Source of the DNA: a bacterium 336/3
GTDB lineage: Bacteria; Bacteroidota; Bacteroidia; Cytophagales; Thermonemataceae
Reading direction: 5' to 3'
NCBI GenBank assembly: GCA_001281695.1
Contig: LJIE01000003.1
Coordinates: 1-64,000, forward strand
Length of the DNA: 64,000 nt
Every line of letters starts with the position of its first letter. Position 1 is the stretch's first letter. The translations under genes and the position numbers were made by a program. The notes below the pieces were generated by a model, which worked only from the letters and a program-made list of their open reading frames with translations, did no database searches and was not told the origin of the DNA. This document shows, in pieces, positions 1 to 9,293 of this stretch.

Positions 1-356
1 CAAATTGTGAAAATCATTTGCAATTGACTGTCAGTTATATTTTTAAGAGATAAATCAACATCAAATTCTTCACTTTGGTTTTGATTCAGTTTAAAATCAA
101 CAACTATTTTTTCAGAAAATGTTTTATGTCGTTTAAGGTAGTCCTTGGTTCTGTTTTTAGCAACAGTATAAAGCCAAGCCGTTGGATTCTCGGGAATGCC
201 ATTTAATCCCCAAGTTTCAGAAGCCAATAAAAAAGTATCGTTTGTAATATCCTCTGCAATTTCAATATGAACAATGCCAAACAACTTACAGAGTACAGAA
301 ATTATTTTTCTGTACTCTGTTTTAAAAAGTTGTGGAATTAATTCTTTCTCGTTCAA
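1..356 (-). CDS. ECF RNA polymerase sigma factor (partial, runs off the window)
   Basis: The minus strand encodes the N-terminal 118 residues of a sigma-70 family protein: it begins (L/M)NEKELIPQLFKTEYRKIIS, continues CKLFG...IEIAEDITNDTFLLASETWGL, then IPENPTAWLYTVAKNR. This is the region-2 signature of ECF factors that are paired with YCII proteins and redirect RNA polymerase to a stress regulon. No ATG is in frame. The start that fits the family is TTG, one base after the YCII stop codon, and a TAG lies in frame six codons upstream of it. The gene is therefore translationally coupled to the YCII gene. The region-4 end lies outside the window. The family call is secure; the TTG start is inferred from position and family N-terminus. 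Confidence 0.85.
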   Translation of the reverse strand, partial: MNEKELIPQLFKTEYRKIISVLCKLFGIVHIEIAEDITNDTFLLASETWGLNGIPENPTAWLYTVAKNRTKDYLKRHKTFSEKIVVDFKLNQNQSEEFDVDLSLKNITDSQLQMIFTI

Positions 357-357
357 A

Positions 358-702
358 TTAACTGTTAACTGCTACTATACTTCTGACTTCAACGTTTCCT
401 CCATGGCTAAGGATTGGGCAACCTTCTGCCAATTTCATGGCTTCATCAATGTTAGTTGCTTTTACAACTACGTAACCTCCAATAATTTCTTTTACTTCTG
501 CATAAGGTCCGTCTGCAATTACATTATTAGGCTTCAATGTTTTTCCTTCAAAACTCAAACGGTTTGCACTTGCCATTTTTCCTTGTGCAGCAATACCACC
601 TAACCAATCTATCCAATGTTGAATGTTGCCTTGCATTTGTTCTTGAGAAGGGCCAAACGATTCGTTAATTTCGCTTCTGAAAATCATCATAAATTCTTTC
701 AT
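358..702 (-). CDS. YCII-family (YciI/DGPF) protein
   Basis: This 114-residue protein begins MKEFMMIFRSE and has the typical DGPY(A)EVKEIIGGYVVVKA stretch near residues 64-80 and EGCPILSHGG near residue 95. YCII domains are small dimeric alpha/beta barrels related to muconolactone isomerase. Proteins of this subgroup are commonly encoded next to an ECF sigma factor, and that is the arrangement here, with the sigma gene starting one base after this stop codon. The substrate is unknown; a sensory or small-molecule enzymatic role feeding the sigma factor is an inference. The start is unambiguous and no Shine-Dalgarno is visible, which is normal in Bacteroidota. Confidence 0.9.
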   Translation of the reverse strand: MKEFMMIFRSEINESFGPSQEQMQGNIQHWIDWLGGIAAQGKMASANRLSFEGKTLKPNNVIADGPYAEVKEIIGGYVVVKATNIDEAMKLAEGCPILSHGGNVEVRSIVAVNS

Positions 703-1199
703 TTTTTTACTTTTTTAAATTGTTTAAAATATTTGTTACAACCCCATGACGATTGGCTTTTTCAAAATTGGACAAATATTTCAAAGTTTTTTTTGTCAGT
801 TGATGTTTCCACAGTGGTCATTTAAAATAACAGCTAACAGGCATAGATTTGCGAAGTTCCAAAAATCTGAGCGAAGAAGTTTTTGGAATTTCAGCAAATC
901 TCCAACACCTAAATATACGCAATATAACTATTTCTTAAAAAGAATTATATCAAAATGTATACTGCAATATAAAATATTGTTTATTAGTATTTTATATTAA
1001 AAATAATACAGAATATGCATAGCGTATATTGTATTGTTCAGTATAATTTTCCCTAAAAACAAACTCTATAACAATACACGCTACGCAACACACTTTTATA
1101 AATTATCTAATAGACTTTTTATTTTTTTGATACTTTTTTAACTCATATGAGTGTATTGCAAAGTTGTTTTCAAATCCCTGATGACCTTACAATTATTAT

Positions 1200-1239
1200 A
1201 AAAACAGTCTAAAAAATACATCTTTTTTAGACTGTTTTT
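1200..1239. other. Long perfect hairpin inside repeat copy A
   Basis: Arms AAAACAGTCTAAAAAA and TTTTTTAGACTGTTTT flank a 6-base loop (TACATC). The 16-bp A/T-bounded stem could terminate transcription in both directions or be a mobile-element end. Copy B has only a short remnant here. Confidence 0.6.
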
Positions 1240-1280
1240 AGCCTTTTCAATGCAAATAAATTTTAGACTCATTTTTCATC

Positions 1281-1310
1281 TAGAAAAAAATAAGCCCTTT
1301 TAAAAGGGCT
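1281..1310 (-). terminator. Intrinsic terminator of the OsmC/SDR/SigZ-like transcript
   Basis: On the minus strand the palindrome AGCCCTTTTAAAAGGGCT (1293-1310) is followed directly by TTATTTTTTTCTA, a classic stem plus T-tract. It lies 150 bp downstream of the OsmC-like reading frame. The same stem recurs at 3554-3571 and 10522-10539. Confidence 0.75.
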
Positions 1311-1459
1311 GAATTGAAAAGCATTTTTTTCCATTTTACTATTTGCCATGCTTAAGTCTGAGTTGTGCAACAGTTACCTGTGTTATTGGCTGCTCTTTTA
1401 ATGCAAAAAGAGTTCTACAAATATATGCAGAACTCTTTTTATTTATGGCATTACTAATT

Positions 1460-1836
1460 TTAATAATTGAATTGATATGACCTTTTTATATCAGTTGCTA
1501 AACTGTTATCAACTGGACAAGTCTTTGTAGCATTTTCAATAATTGCTTTTTGTTCATTTGAGTATTCTTTTCCAAAGTTTATAACTGTGGCAAAAGCTTC
1601 AACTATTGTACCATGTGCATTCATTGTTTTATTGATTTCTGCGGTTACATTTGGCGTTTCCAATTTAATTTTCTGTGCCACAAAGTCAATGTATATTTCA
1701 ATACAACTACTTAACGAACAATTAATAAGTTGGTAGGTCCAACTGTTTTTGCTTTTGTAAATATTGGATTTTCAGACATAGGGTAAACCGTTGAAGTGCC
1801 TAAATTGCCTGTATATTCCGTTTTTATCATTGCCAT
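1460..1836 (-). pseudogene. OsmC/Ohr-like peroxiredoxin-family gene, frameshifted
   Basis: The ATG at 1836 opens a frame reading MAMIKTEYTGNLGTSTVYPMS and later VGPTNLLIVR, which then hits TAA. A second frame continues the family homology with LSSCIEIYIDFVAQKIKLE and ends with TCPVDNSLATDIKRSYQFNY. In OsmC family proteins the two parts belong together: an N-terminal beta sheet, the long helix with the first catalytic Cys (here SSC), and the second Cys in a CPV motif. The switch lies near 1715-1730. The joined protein would be about 125 residues, slightly short for the family (about 135-145), so a small internal deletion is also possible. Alternatively the 73-aa downstream frame starts at GTG 1681. 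Loss of function is likely unless the shift is a sequencing error. Confidence 0.6.
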
Positions 1837-1857
1837 TTTTTTAGTTTTTAATAGTCA

Positions 1858-2616
1858 TTAATTTCTACCTGCAATAACGCCACCATCAATATCCCAAATT
1901 GCACCTGTAACCCAAGAACTATCATCACCCAATAAAAAACTGATTGTTTTAGCAATGTCTTCTGGTCTTCCAACTCTACCAATTGGATGGAAGGCGTTAA
2001 AACCTTGCAATGTTTCTTCAATTTTGCTTTCTTCAATAAATGAACCGTAAATTGGTGTTACAACAACTGCTGGCGAAACTGCATTTACACGAATATTGCT
2101 GTCTGCTAACTCCATTGCCAAATGCTGTGTAAGACTGTGCAAACCTGCCTTTGCCATTGAGTAGGCACTTGATGGTGTAGCTTTAATGGCTTGTTTTGCC
2201 CACATAGAACCAATATTGACAATAGAACCACCACCATTTGAAACCATTATTTTTGCAACTGATTGGCTGATGAAGAAAAATGCCTTGTTGAAATTGTGGT
2301 AAATATCATAGTCGGCTTCTGTGTGTTCCAAAAATGGTTTTGGGCTAAAATATCCTGCCGAATTTACCAAATATTTTAGGCTTGGATACTCAGTTGCTAA
2401 CTTTTCAGAAAATGCTTTTACAGCATCTATATCAAATAAGTTTAAGGCTACTGTTTTCACACTTCCAAAAGTTGATAGCTCTTTTTGGACAACTTCAAGG
2501 TTTTTGTCAGCTCTGCCAACAATGACAACTTCTACTCCTTGTTGTAATAAAAGTTGTGCAGTGGCTTTGCCCATTCCTGTTGTACCACCTACAATTAATG
2601 CTTGTGATTTATTCAT
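1858..2616 (-). CDS. Short-chain dehydrogenase/reductase (SDR)
   Basis: The 252-residue product has the classical SDR layout: cofactor-binding GGTTGMG at residues 10-16, NSAG at 85-88, a catalytic Ser near 137 in NIGSMW, YSMAK with Tyr152 and Lys156, and a C-terminal DIDGGVIAGR end. Arg35 after the second strand suggests NADP(H), as in many classical SDRs. The substrate cannot be read from sequence. It is the middle gene of a three-gene minus-strand group, 61 bp downstream of a sigma-factor gene and 21 bp upstream of the broken OsmC-like gene, so it may belong to that sigma factor's regulon. Confidence 0.93.
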   Translation of the reverse strand: MNKSQALIVGGTTGMGKATAQLLLQQGVEVVIVGRADKNLEVVQKELSTFGSVKTVALNLFDIDAVKAFSEKLATEYPSLKYLVNSAGYFSPKPFLEHTEADYDIYHNFNKAFFFISQSVAKIMVSNGGGSIVNIGSMWAKQAIKATPSSAYSMAKAGLHSLTQHLAMELADSNIRVNAVSPAVVVTPIYGSFIEESKIEETLQGFNAFHPIGRVGRPEDIAKTISFLLGDDSSWVTGAIWDIDGGVIAGRN

Positions 2617-2677
2617 CTTTATATCTTTTTAAAATGTTAGCCCCTATGACTTGGAATTTTAAAAAAGATGCAAAAAT

Positions 2678-3256
2678 TTATAAAGATTTTTCCAATTTAT
2701 TTTTTTCAGCTTGTAGTTCAGAGCATTGTGGCTTAATATCAAAAGAAACCATTTCGCCAGTTTCGCCAAAACTAACTACACAACATTCTAAAAACCGTTC
2801 TTTTAGTTTTATCCTTGCTCTTTGAATTCGTGATTTTGTATTGGACAAGGTAAGTTCTAAATTTTCTGCAATAGTCTTTTGGTCTATGCCTTCAATGTCA
2901 GACATATATAGCGGTCTTGCGTAATCATCTGGCAAAAGTTTCAGCAATACTTTTATATAATCAGATGCTTCGCCTAGTATAGACTTTTCACTATTTGCTT
3001 CAACTATGTCAAAGGAAATAGAAATGTTCTTGTTGGCTTTTTTATGGTAGTCAATAATAGTGTTTTGCGTAATTTTATATAACCAAGATTTTAGATATAT
3101 AACAGTTTTTCCATTTGAACAGTATTGATAACTTTTGAGTAACACGTCCTGTAAAATGTCTTTTGCATCGTCTTCATCTGTTACATGCTTTTTGATGTAA
3201 CCAAACAATGAAGATTTATATTCTTCCCAAATTTCAAATATGTTGCAGTCCTCCAT
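2678..3256 (-). CDS. ECF RNA polymerase sigma factor, SigZ-like
   Basis: In this 192-residue protein, region 2 contains DILQDVLLKSYQ and YLKSWLYKITQNTIIDYHKK. Region 4 contains PLYMSDIEGIDQKTIAENLELTLSNTKSRIQRAR, an HTH that binds the -35 element. A short Cys-containing tail (LECCVVSFGETGEMVSFDI) resembles the C-terminus of SigZ-type factors; the two Cys could bind metal or sense redox state, which is inference. No anti-sigma gene is adjacent. It is the first gene of a probable operon with the SDR and OsmC-like genes, and repeat copy B starts 50 bp upstream. Confidence 0.92.
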   Translation of the reverse strand: MEDCNIFEIWEEYKSSLFGYIKKHVTDEDDAKDILQDVLLKSYQYCSNGKTVIYLKSWLYKITQNTIIDYHKKANKNISISFDIVEANSEKSILGEASDYIKVLLKLLPDDYARPLYMSDIEGIDQKTIAENLELTLSNTKSRIQRARIKLKERFLECCVVSFGETGEMVSFDIKPQCSELQAEKNKLEKSL

Positions 3257-3305
3257 TTTTTATTTTGTCTGTTAATTTTGTTTGAGGTGTTGGTTAGAGT
3301 TGCCC

Positions 3306-3645
3306 ACTAACTCCTAAATATACGCAATAGACATGTTTTTTTAAAATAATTATATCAAAAGAAATAAGGTCTCTGACAATACACACAATATGTTTTTATA
3401 AATTATCTAATTGACTTTTTATCTTTTTGATATTTTTTTCAATGAAACGAGCGTATTGCAAAGTTGTTTTCAAATTTTAATGACCTTACAATTTTTGCAA
3501 AAATAGTGTAAGAAATTACACGTTTTTATGAACTAATTTTATATAAAAAATATAGCCCTCTTAAAAGGGCTGTGTAGATAAAGAAATTTTTCTAAGTTTT
3601 ACTACTTACCATATTTAAGTTTGAGTTGTGCAACAGTTAGTGGTT
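3306..3645. repeat. Dispersed intergenic repeat, copy B
   Basis: About 340 bp align with copy A (905-1385) in the same orientation and without the extra 100-bp block. The block ends with GAGTTGTGCAACAGTTAG. It fills most of the 556-bp gap between the SigZ-like gene and the aldo/keto reductase gene. The SDR/SigZ module is thus bracketed by direct copies A and B. Confidence 0.8.
3543..3571 (-). terminator. Intrinsic terminator-like stem in repeat copy B
   Basis: On the minus strand a stem AGCCCTTTTAAGAGGGCT (3554-3571, one mismatch) is followed by ATATTTTTTATAT. No minus-strand gene ends immediately upstream, so here it travels with the repeat rather than serving an obvious gene. Confidence 0.5.
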
Positions 3646-3812
3646 CGTTGTTATATTAGGCTTGTTTAATTTGCTCAAATTTAAGTCAGCATTCAATAAG
3701 TTTAGTAAAAAATAATACCTTTACAATTATTTGAATTTTGCAAATATTAGATTGCTATTTACAAGCGATTATTGGGTAAATCATAGACCTTTGTAGCTCA
3801 AACTAAATTACA

Positions 3813-4775
<963 letters not shown>

Positions 4776-5035
4776 ACTACTATCTACTTTGAAATATTTG
4801 TTTTTGAATAGATTTTTAATATTAATGTAGTATTATTCAGATATTTTTTATCAAAAACTGTAATACTCCCTGAAACTAGGTCAAGAACACTCAAACTATA
4901 TCAATAATTGTCAAGTATTAAAAAATACTTTTAAGTAAAAATTTCTAGTTCAAAAATTACACCTTGCCTAAATTTAGCACTTTTGCCCCTTTTTCATAAA
5001 TACAATGTTAGTAGTTTGTTGTTATTGTGTCCTAC

Positions 5036-6118
5036 CTAATTGTAGAAACTTTTTATCTTGTTTGCAGTCGAGATATAGGTATTTTGATTTGAATAATAGC
5101 CCATTGCAAACATTGATATCATACTTTTTATCCAATCAACTTGCTTTTCTTCTCCTAAAAAACTCTCTCCACCCGAATAAACTCTTACATTTCCTTGTGT
5201 TGATATTTCACCACTTTCTAATATTCTACTTTTTTGCCAATCTGATGCACAACTCAAACAATCCCATAATTCAGTTTTTAAACTCAAATTATTTGATAAA
5301 ATGGAATACAAATTAAAACCCACATTTAGAGCCACGCCTTGATAACTACTATCCCAACCATTGCCTTCAAGAAAATAGCCTTTTGATTGTTTCTTTGAAA
5401 TCCCAAGTTTGACAAATGAAATTCCAACAGATTTCAGGGTTTCATCTTTTAGCCAAGTTCCCAAACTATAAAAAGCCAAAGCATTAAAAAAAAGTCTGTT
5501 TGGTGCGTTTTGGTCTGCTATTTCAAGAATATTTTTCTGAGCAAGTAACCAATTTGCAGCAAGCACTATTTTGGGGCGTAGGGTTTCAATTCTGTTTTTA
5601 TAATTTGCCATTGTTAAAGAATTGTACCAAGTACTTTGCTCAAAATTATTGAGTGCCAAACCTACTGACGAAAGAAAAAACGAAACACCACTTGCTAAAT
5701 CTGCCTGATTAGGCGTTTGATTGGATAAATTAGAAGGTACAACCAATTGAAAATTGCCATCAGGAAGCTGTCGATCAAAGGAATATTCTATGGATTTGAT
5801 AGCATACTCTAATGCTTGACTATTTTGTTGTGCAACAGCATAATCAGATTGTCCTAATATTCCTACTTGAAATCTGACGTGAAAATAACCATTTTTATTT
5901 CTACCCATTGCTCCTTCACTATTTGGAACGTCAATAGAAGCCAAACCTTGAAGAATATCACTGTCAAAAGATTGCAATAATTGGTTTCGTGAAAAATCAT
6001 TTTGTATTGCAAATGTTTTACATTGATAATTATCATTGTTACTTATCAATTCGCCTTTGTCCTTACAACTTGTTAAAAAAACAAGTGTTGTTAAAAAAAT
6101 CGTATGTAATTTATCCAT
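5036..6118 (-). CDS. Lipoprotein of unknown function, probably alpha-helical toroid
   Basis: The 360-residue protein has a lipoprotein signal, MDKLHTIFLTTLVFLTSC, with acylated Cys18 followed by the charged stretch KDKGE. The remainder is rich in aromatic-containing helices such as NKNGYFHVRFQVG, ALEYAIKSIEYSFD, ANWLLAQKN and GWDSSYQGVALNVGFNLYSIL. This pattern recalls (alpha/alpha)6 toroid folds of polysaccharide-active proteins, but no catalytic motif is identified. It stands alone between the convergent reductase gene and a 517-bp gap. The fold suggestion is inference only. Confidence 0.8.
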   Translation of the reverse strand: MDKLHTIFLTTLVFLTSCKDKGELISNNDNYQCKTFAIQNDFSRNQLLQSFDSDILQGLASIDVPNSEGAMGRNKNGYFHVRFQVGILGQSDYAVAQQNSQALEYAIKSIEYSFDRQLPDGNFQLVVPSNLSNQTPNQADLASGVSFFLSSVGLALNNFEQSTWYNSLTMANYKNRIETLRPKIVLAANWLLAQKNILEIADQNAPNRLFFNALAFYSLGTWLKDETLKSVGISFVKLGISKKQSKGYFLEGNGWDSSYQGVALNVGFNLYSILSNNLSLKTELWDCLSCASDWQKSRILESGEISTQGNVRVYSGGESFLGEEKQVDWIKSMISMFAMGYYSNQNTYISTANKIKSFYN

Positions 6119-6549
6119 CTTGATTTTCTTTTTTGGGTTTGACGAATTCTATTGTTAAAGGTTTAATGGAGTGCTTCTTTTTACAATAACTGCTCCTATA
6201 TTTGCGAAGTAGTATTTTTAGCCCATATTTCACAATCCATCATTTCATGTCAAATCCCTAACGCTGAAATCAGTATAAAAATCACTTTCAGGATATAGTA
6301 TTTTGATTTTATTTTTCAAATGTTAATAGATACCAACAGGATAGAATAAACAAAGACTTTTCACTCCAATGGTTTAGAGTGAGGTGCAAAACACTACAAT
6401 GTCAATTAGCACAAAAGTTAGATAGGAGTACTCAGCTTTAATTTTATAAGCCACACTATTGGGCAAAGTGTTATTTATTAATATTTTTTAATTCATTAAC
6501 AAGATGGTTTGGAGCTATCCTGTTTCCCAACTATGCAGTCCTAAATAGT

Positions 6550-6600
6550 TCATAAACCACATATTTTTTAGACTATTTTAGTCTTTTCAAAGTAACAGTA
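6550..6600. repeat. Possible short fragment of the dispersed repeat
   Basis: CATATTTTTTAGACTATTTTAG followed by TCTTTTCAAAGTAACAG resembles 1217-1255 of copy A. It is too short to be sure. The surrounding gap (6119-6635) holds nothing else recognisable. Confidence 0.35.
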
Positions 6601-6635
6601 TTTTTTCTTATATATATTTATCCATTTTTTATATT

Positions 6636-6914
6636 TTAAAGTACATCACTAAATTCTTTTACTTTGTCAAAGACACTCTTTGCAAATGGGCAAAGAGGCA
6701 TAATTTTTAGATTATTTTGCCTTGCAAATTCAACAGCTTTTGCAAGCATTTGTTTTCCAGCATTCTTACCTTTTAGTATTTCATCTACTTGAGTATGATC
6801 TATAATTATTTTATTAGTACCAGCCCAAACATAGGTCATTTCTGCAAGTGTTTGGTTATCTTCTTCGATAAAAAACATTCCTTTTTTACCATTATCGTTT
6901 TGCTTTATTTCCAT
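6636..6914 (-). CDS. Small GNAT-like acetyltransferase (YjdJ/Gtn type)
   Basis: This 92-residue protein matches the minimal acetyltransferase family of about 90-100 residues: a beta hairpin (GKKGMFFIEEDNQTLAEMTYVW), the acetyl-CoA loop HTQVDEILKGKNAGKQM, and a terminal LKIMPLCPFAKSVFDK motif. The gene at 7036-7353 encodes a second member of the same family with the parallel motif LKIIVYCPFVGKYLKNH. The substrate is unknown. It lies 121 bp downstream of that paralogue, so it may or may not share its transcript. Confidence 0.85.
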   Translation of the reverse strand: MEIKQNDNGKKGMFFIEEDNQTLAEMTYVWAGTNKIIIDHTQVDEILKGKNAGKQMLAKAVEFARQNNLKIMPLCPFAKSVFDKVKEFSDVL

Positions 6915-7035
6915 TATATAGTTGTATTTAATTTAAAATTGTTTGAAACTATGCATTTTTTTGTAATTAACAATAGTGCTTCCTTTTGCTTTTTATCAAT
7001 ATTGCTATTACTTGCTGTTATTAGTTTTTCATATC

Positions 7036-7353
7036 TTACCCTGTATATTCTCTATCAATTAAAAAAGAATATTCAGTATGATTTTTTAAATACTTACCCA
7101 CAAATGGACAATACACAATTATTTTAAGTTGTTTTTCTTTGGCATATTCCAAAGCAAATTTTACCAAAGATGAAGCAATTCCTCTTCTTTTAAATTCTGT
7201 TGGAACTAGGGTATGCATTAGTGCTAAATCACCTTTATACCACCGATATTCTAAATAAGCAATTTCATTTTCAATTGCTATTTCAAAACGTTGGTTGGTT
7301 TCATTGTTTGTAACTTTGTAATTGTTTTCCATTTTAATTGAATTTACTTTCAC
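7036..7353 (-). CDS. Small GNAT-like acetyltransferase, paralogue
   Basis: This is a 105-residue member of the same minimal GNAT family as the protein at 6636-6914. It shows YLEYRW, HTLVPTEFKRRGIASSLVKFALEYAK (acetyl-CoA loop) and IVYCPFVGKYLK. The first ATG (7353) overlaps the stop codon of the upstream pirin gene in an ATGA arrangement. A second ATG at 7332 gives MENNYKVTNNE, closer to the usual family start. Either way it is coupled to the pirin genes. The small reading frames opposite it are not genes. Confidence 0.85.
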   Translation of the reverse strand: MKVNSIKMENNYKVTNNETNQRFEIAIENEIAYLEYRWYKGDLALMHTLVPTEFKRRGIASSLVKFALEYAKEKQLKIIVYCPFVGKYLKNHTEYSFLIDREYTG

Positions 7354-8054
7354 ATTGACACTTCTATTAGCAATACATCTGAATCTTCTAACAAACTAAA
7401 TTCAAAATCATTAACACCTGTTATACCTATTGCATCTCTTGTATTAATTATTTTGTCAGCCACTTTTATTGATCCATTTATTATAAAAAGATAAACACCA
7501 TTACCTTGTTTTTTAATGGAATATTTTTGATTACTCCCTTTATTAAATAACCCCCTACTAATCCAAGCATTTTGCAATAAATTTAAACTGCTTGAAGCAT
7601 CACCATAGGGCGAAGCCAATACCTGCCATTTGTTTTTTCTATCGATTTCTTCAAAATGCTCAATATTTGATTGCGGTGTAGCATCTTGCTGATTGGGATA
7701 AATCCAAATTTGAAATTGTTTGGCTTCTTCAATTCCAATATTCAAATCACTATGTATAACACCACTACCTGCTGTAATTACCTGTACATCGCCAGCTTGA
7801 ATGGTTCTTGTACCTGAAACATCTGTATGGCTTAACTTGCCTTGTAATTGAACAGTGATGACTTCCATATTGTCATGTGGGTGTTCGGGGAATCCTTTAC
7901 CAGGCTGAATGATGCTATCATTAAAAACTCTTAATGCACCAAAACCCATTTTATTAGGATTGTGCCATTGGCCGAAACTGAAACTATACTTTGCTTTGAA
8001 CCAACCAAAATCAGCTTGTCCTCGCTCTGATGCTTTGTGCTCTATAATGTTCAT
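7350..8054 (-). CDS. Pirin-family cupin protein (first of a pair)
   Basis: The 234-residue protein is a bicupin of the YhhW/pirin group, some members of which have quercetin 2,3-dioxygenase activity. The metal site is visible: His58 and His60 in PEHPHDNME, His101 in GSGVIHSD, and Asp103 where pirins usually have Glu. The opening ASERGQADFGWFKAKYSFSF matches YhhW-type proteins. The Asp substitution may change metal affinity. It lies 5 bp downstream of the second pirin gene and overlaps the GNAT gene. Confidence 0.92.
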   Translation of the reverse strand: MNIIEHKASERGQADFGWFKAKYSFSFGQWHNPNKMGFGALRVFNDSIIQPGKGFPEHPHDNMEVITVQLQGKLSHTDVSGTRTIQAGDVQVITAGSGVIHSDLNIGIEEAKQFQIWIYPNQQDATPQSNIEHFEEIDRKNKWQVLASPYGDASSSLNLLQNAWISRGLFNKGSNQKYSIKKQGNGVYLFIINGSIKVADKIINTRDAIGITGVNDFEFSLLEDSDVLLIEVSM

Positions 8055-8059
8055 AAAAT

Positions 8060-8779
8060 TCAGTTTAATTGCATTGGTACATCAATAATCAAAATATCTG
8101 TATCAGTCTCAAAAGTAATTGCTGTTGAATTTTTATCAATGATACCCAGCCCATCTCGGTATTTTAATAGTTGATTTTCTGCTTTTGCTTTGCCATTTAT
8201 GATGTATAAATAGATACCATTGTTGTTTAGTTTTTTGGTGTATTCAATACTAGTTCCAGCTTTCAAAGTTCCTCGATACATCCAAACATCCTGATTGATT
8301 TTTAAACTGGCATTTTCAGCATTTGGCGAAACCAGTAATTGTAGTTTATTATCTCTTGTAGCTGGCTCACTAACCATTGTTTGGTATTGTGGTTTTATAT
8401 TTTTGACTTTAGGCAAAAACCATATTTGCAAGTTATCTATTTCTACCGTATCAGAGTGGTTGTATTCACTGTGTTGAACTCCAGTGCCTGCACTAATGAG
8501 TTGAACTGCATTTTCCACATTAACGCCATTATGTCCTGCTGTATCACTATGCACCATTGTACCTTGTACTACTACGCTTACAATTTCCATATTATCATGA
8601 GGATGCATTCCAAAACCCTTTCCACCAGGCATTATGTGACCATTATCAAAAATGATAAGAGCCCCGAAATGTACTCTATTAGGTGTAGGTGGGTAGTTAG
8701 GATTAAAACTTTGATAAAGTTTTATCCAACCCATATCTTTAAAACTTCTTGTTTTTTCGGGATGATATATTAATTCCAT
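8060..8779 (-). CDS. Pirin-family cupin protein (second of a pair)
   Basis: The 239-residue pirin has the full metal-binding set His59, His61 (MHPHDNME), His103 and Glu105 (GVQHSEYNH). The RVHFGALIIFDNGHIMPGGKGF stretch is typical of the family. It is clearly diverged from the neighbouring pirin, so the pair is an old duplication rather than a recent one. It is encoded 9 bp downstream of the NTF2-like gene. The function is likely oxidative or aromatic-compound related; this is family-level knowledge, not shown here. Confidence 0.93.
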   Translation of the reverse strand: MELIYHPEKTRSFKDMGWIKLYQSFNPNYPPTPNRVHFGALIIFDNGHIMPGGKGFGMHPHDNMEIVSVVVQGTMVHSDTAGHNGVNVENAVQLISAGTGVQHSEYNHSDTVEIDNLQIWFLPKVKNIKPQYQTMVSEPATRDNKLQLLVSPNAENASLKINQDVWMYRGTLKAGTSIEYTKKLNNNGIYLYIINGKAKAENQLLKYRDGLGIIDKNSTAITFETDTDILIIDVPMQLN

Positions 8780-8788
8780 ATTTATTTC

Positions 8789-9196
8789 TTAAGCGTAAAC
8801 TGGTGTAGTGTCAATAAAAATACGAATACTGGTTGCCAAACCCTTTTCATTTCGATCTATTATTGTTACGCATGGGGTTTGTACTACTTTATCATCAGTT
8901 CTTGTGTAATCAATAACAGCTTCTAAAACAATCAGGTTATCTGTACCAAGAACATTAATGAAATTATGATTAAGACCATGTATGCTTGCCCAAAAATTGT
9001 CAATACCTTGCAGCAAGGCATCTTCACCAACTGCTAACGGATTATTACCAAATTGAAGTACACAATCATCATTCAAATATTTTGCATACTCATTGTGATT
9101 TCTGCTATCAACCGCTAAATACTTGTTCTGAACCCATTGAAATGCTTCATTAGAAAGATTTTGTGTTTGCAACAAATGTATTTTCATATATTTCAA
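8789..9196 (-). CDS. NTF2-like/SnoaL-fold protein
   Basis: The 135-residue protein has the cone-shaped alpha+beta NTF2-like pattern: a helix AFQWVQNKYLAVDSRNHNEYAKYLNDDCVLQFGN, GEDALLQGIDNFWASIHGLNHNFIN, then beta strands LIVLEAVIDYTRTD and IRIFIDTTPVYA. Such proteins are small isomerases, polyketide cyclases or binding proteins. Two starts are possible, MKYMKIH or MKIH. It leads the pirin operon and lies 97 bp downstream of the AraC regulator gene, which probably controls it. Confidence 0.85.
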   Translation of the reverse strand: MKYMKIHLLQTQNLSNEAFQWVQNKYLAVDSRNHNEYAKYLNDDCVLQFGNNPLAVGEDALLQGIDNFWASIHGLNHNFINVLGTDNLIVLEAVIDYTRTDDKVVQTPCVTIIDRNEKGLATSIRIFIDTTPVYA

Positions 9197-9293
9197 ATTT
9201 TAACTCCACAAAATTGAGTTTAATTATTCAAAAAACATATGACTGAAAGGCGGTAAGTTTTGTTCAAATGGCTTTACATAGATTAAGAAAATG

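Larger units (their letters stand above)
905..1385. repeat. Dispersed intergenic repeat, copy A
   Basis: This non-coding block aligns over most of its length with 3306-3645 (copy B), and its right part aligns with 10445-10607 (copy C). Shared landmarks in order are CTAAATATACGCAATA, ATTATATCAAAA, ATAAATTATCTAAT, GTATTGCAAAGTTGTTTTC, TGACCTTACAATT, the AGCCCTTTTAAAAGGGCT palindrome and GAGTTGTGCAACAGTTA. Compared with copy B it carries about 100 extra bases (roughly 966-1065), themselves rich in inverted repeats. No protein is encoded. It occupies most of the 757-bp gap between the YCII and OsmC-like genes; nothing else was recognised in that gap. Confidence 0.8.

Noticed and set aside
746-1000. 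84-aa plus-strand reading frame at the left edge of repeat copy A
   Set aside because: Lys/Phe/Ser-rich low-complexity translation of AT-rich DNA that is not conserved in repeat copy B.
905-3645. Composite transposon formed by repeat copies A and B
   Set aside because: The repeats encode no transposase and show no terminal inverted repeats, and copy C stands alone. Direct non-coding repeats are not enough evidence.
5005-5316. 103-aa plus-strand reading frame
   Set aside because: It is the antisense shadow of the lipoprotein gene at 5036-6118, whose signal peptide and composition are convincing.
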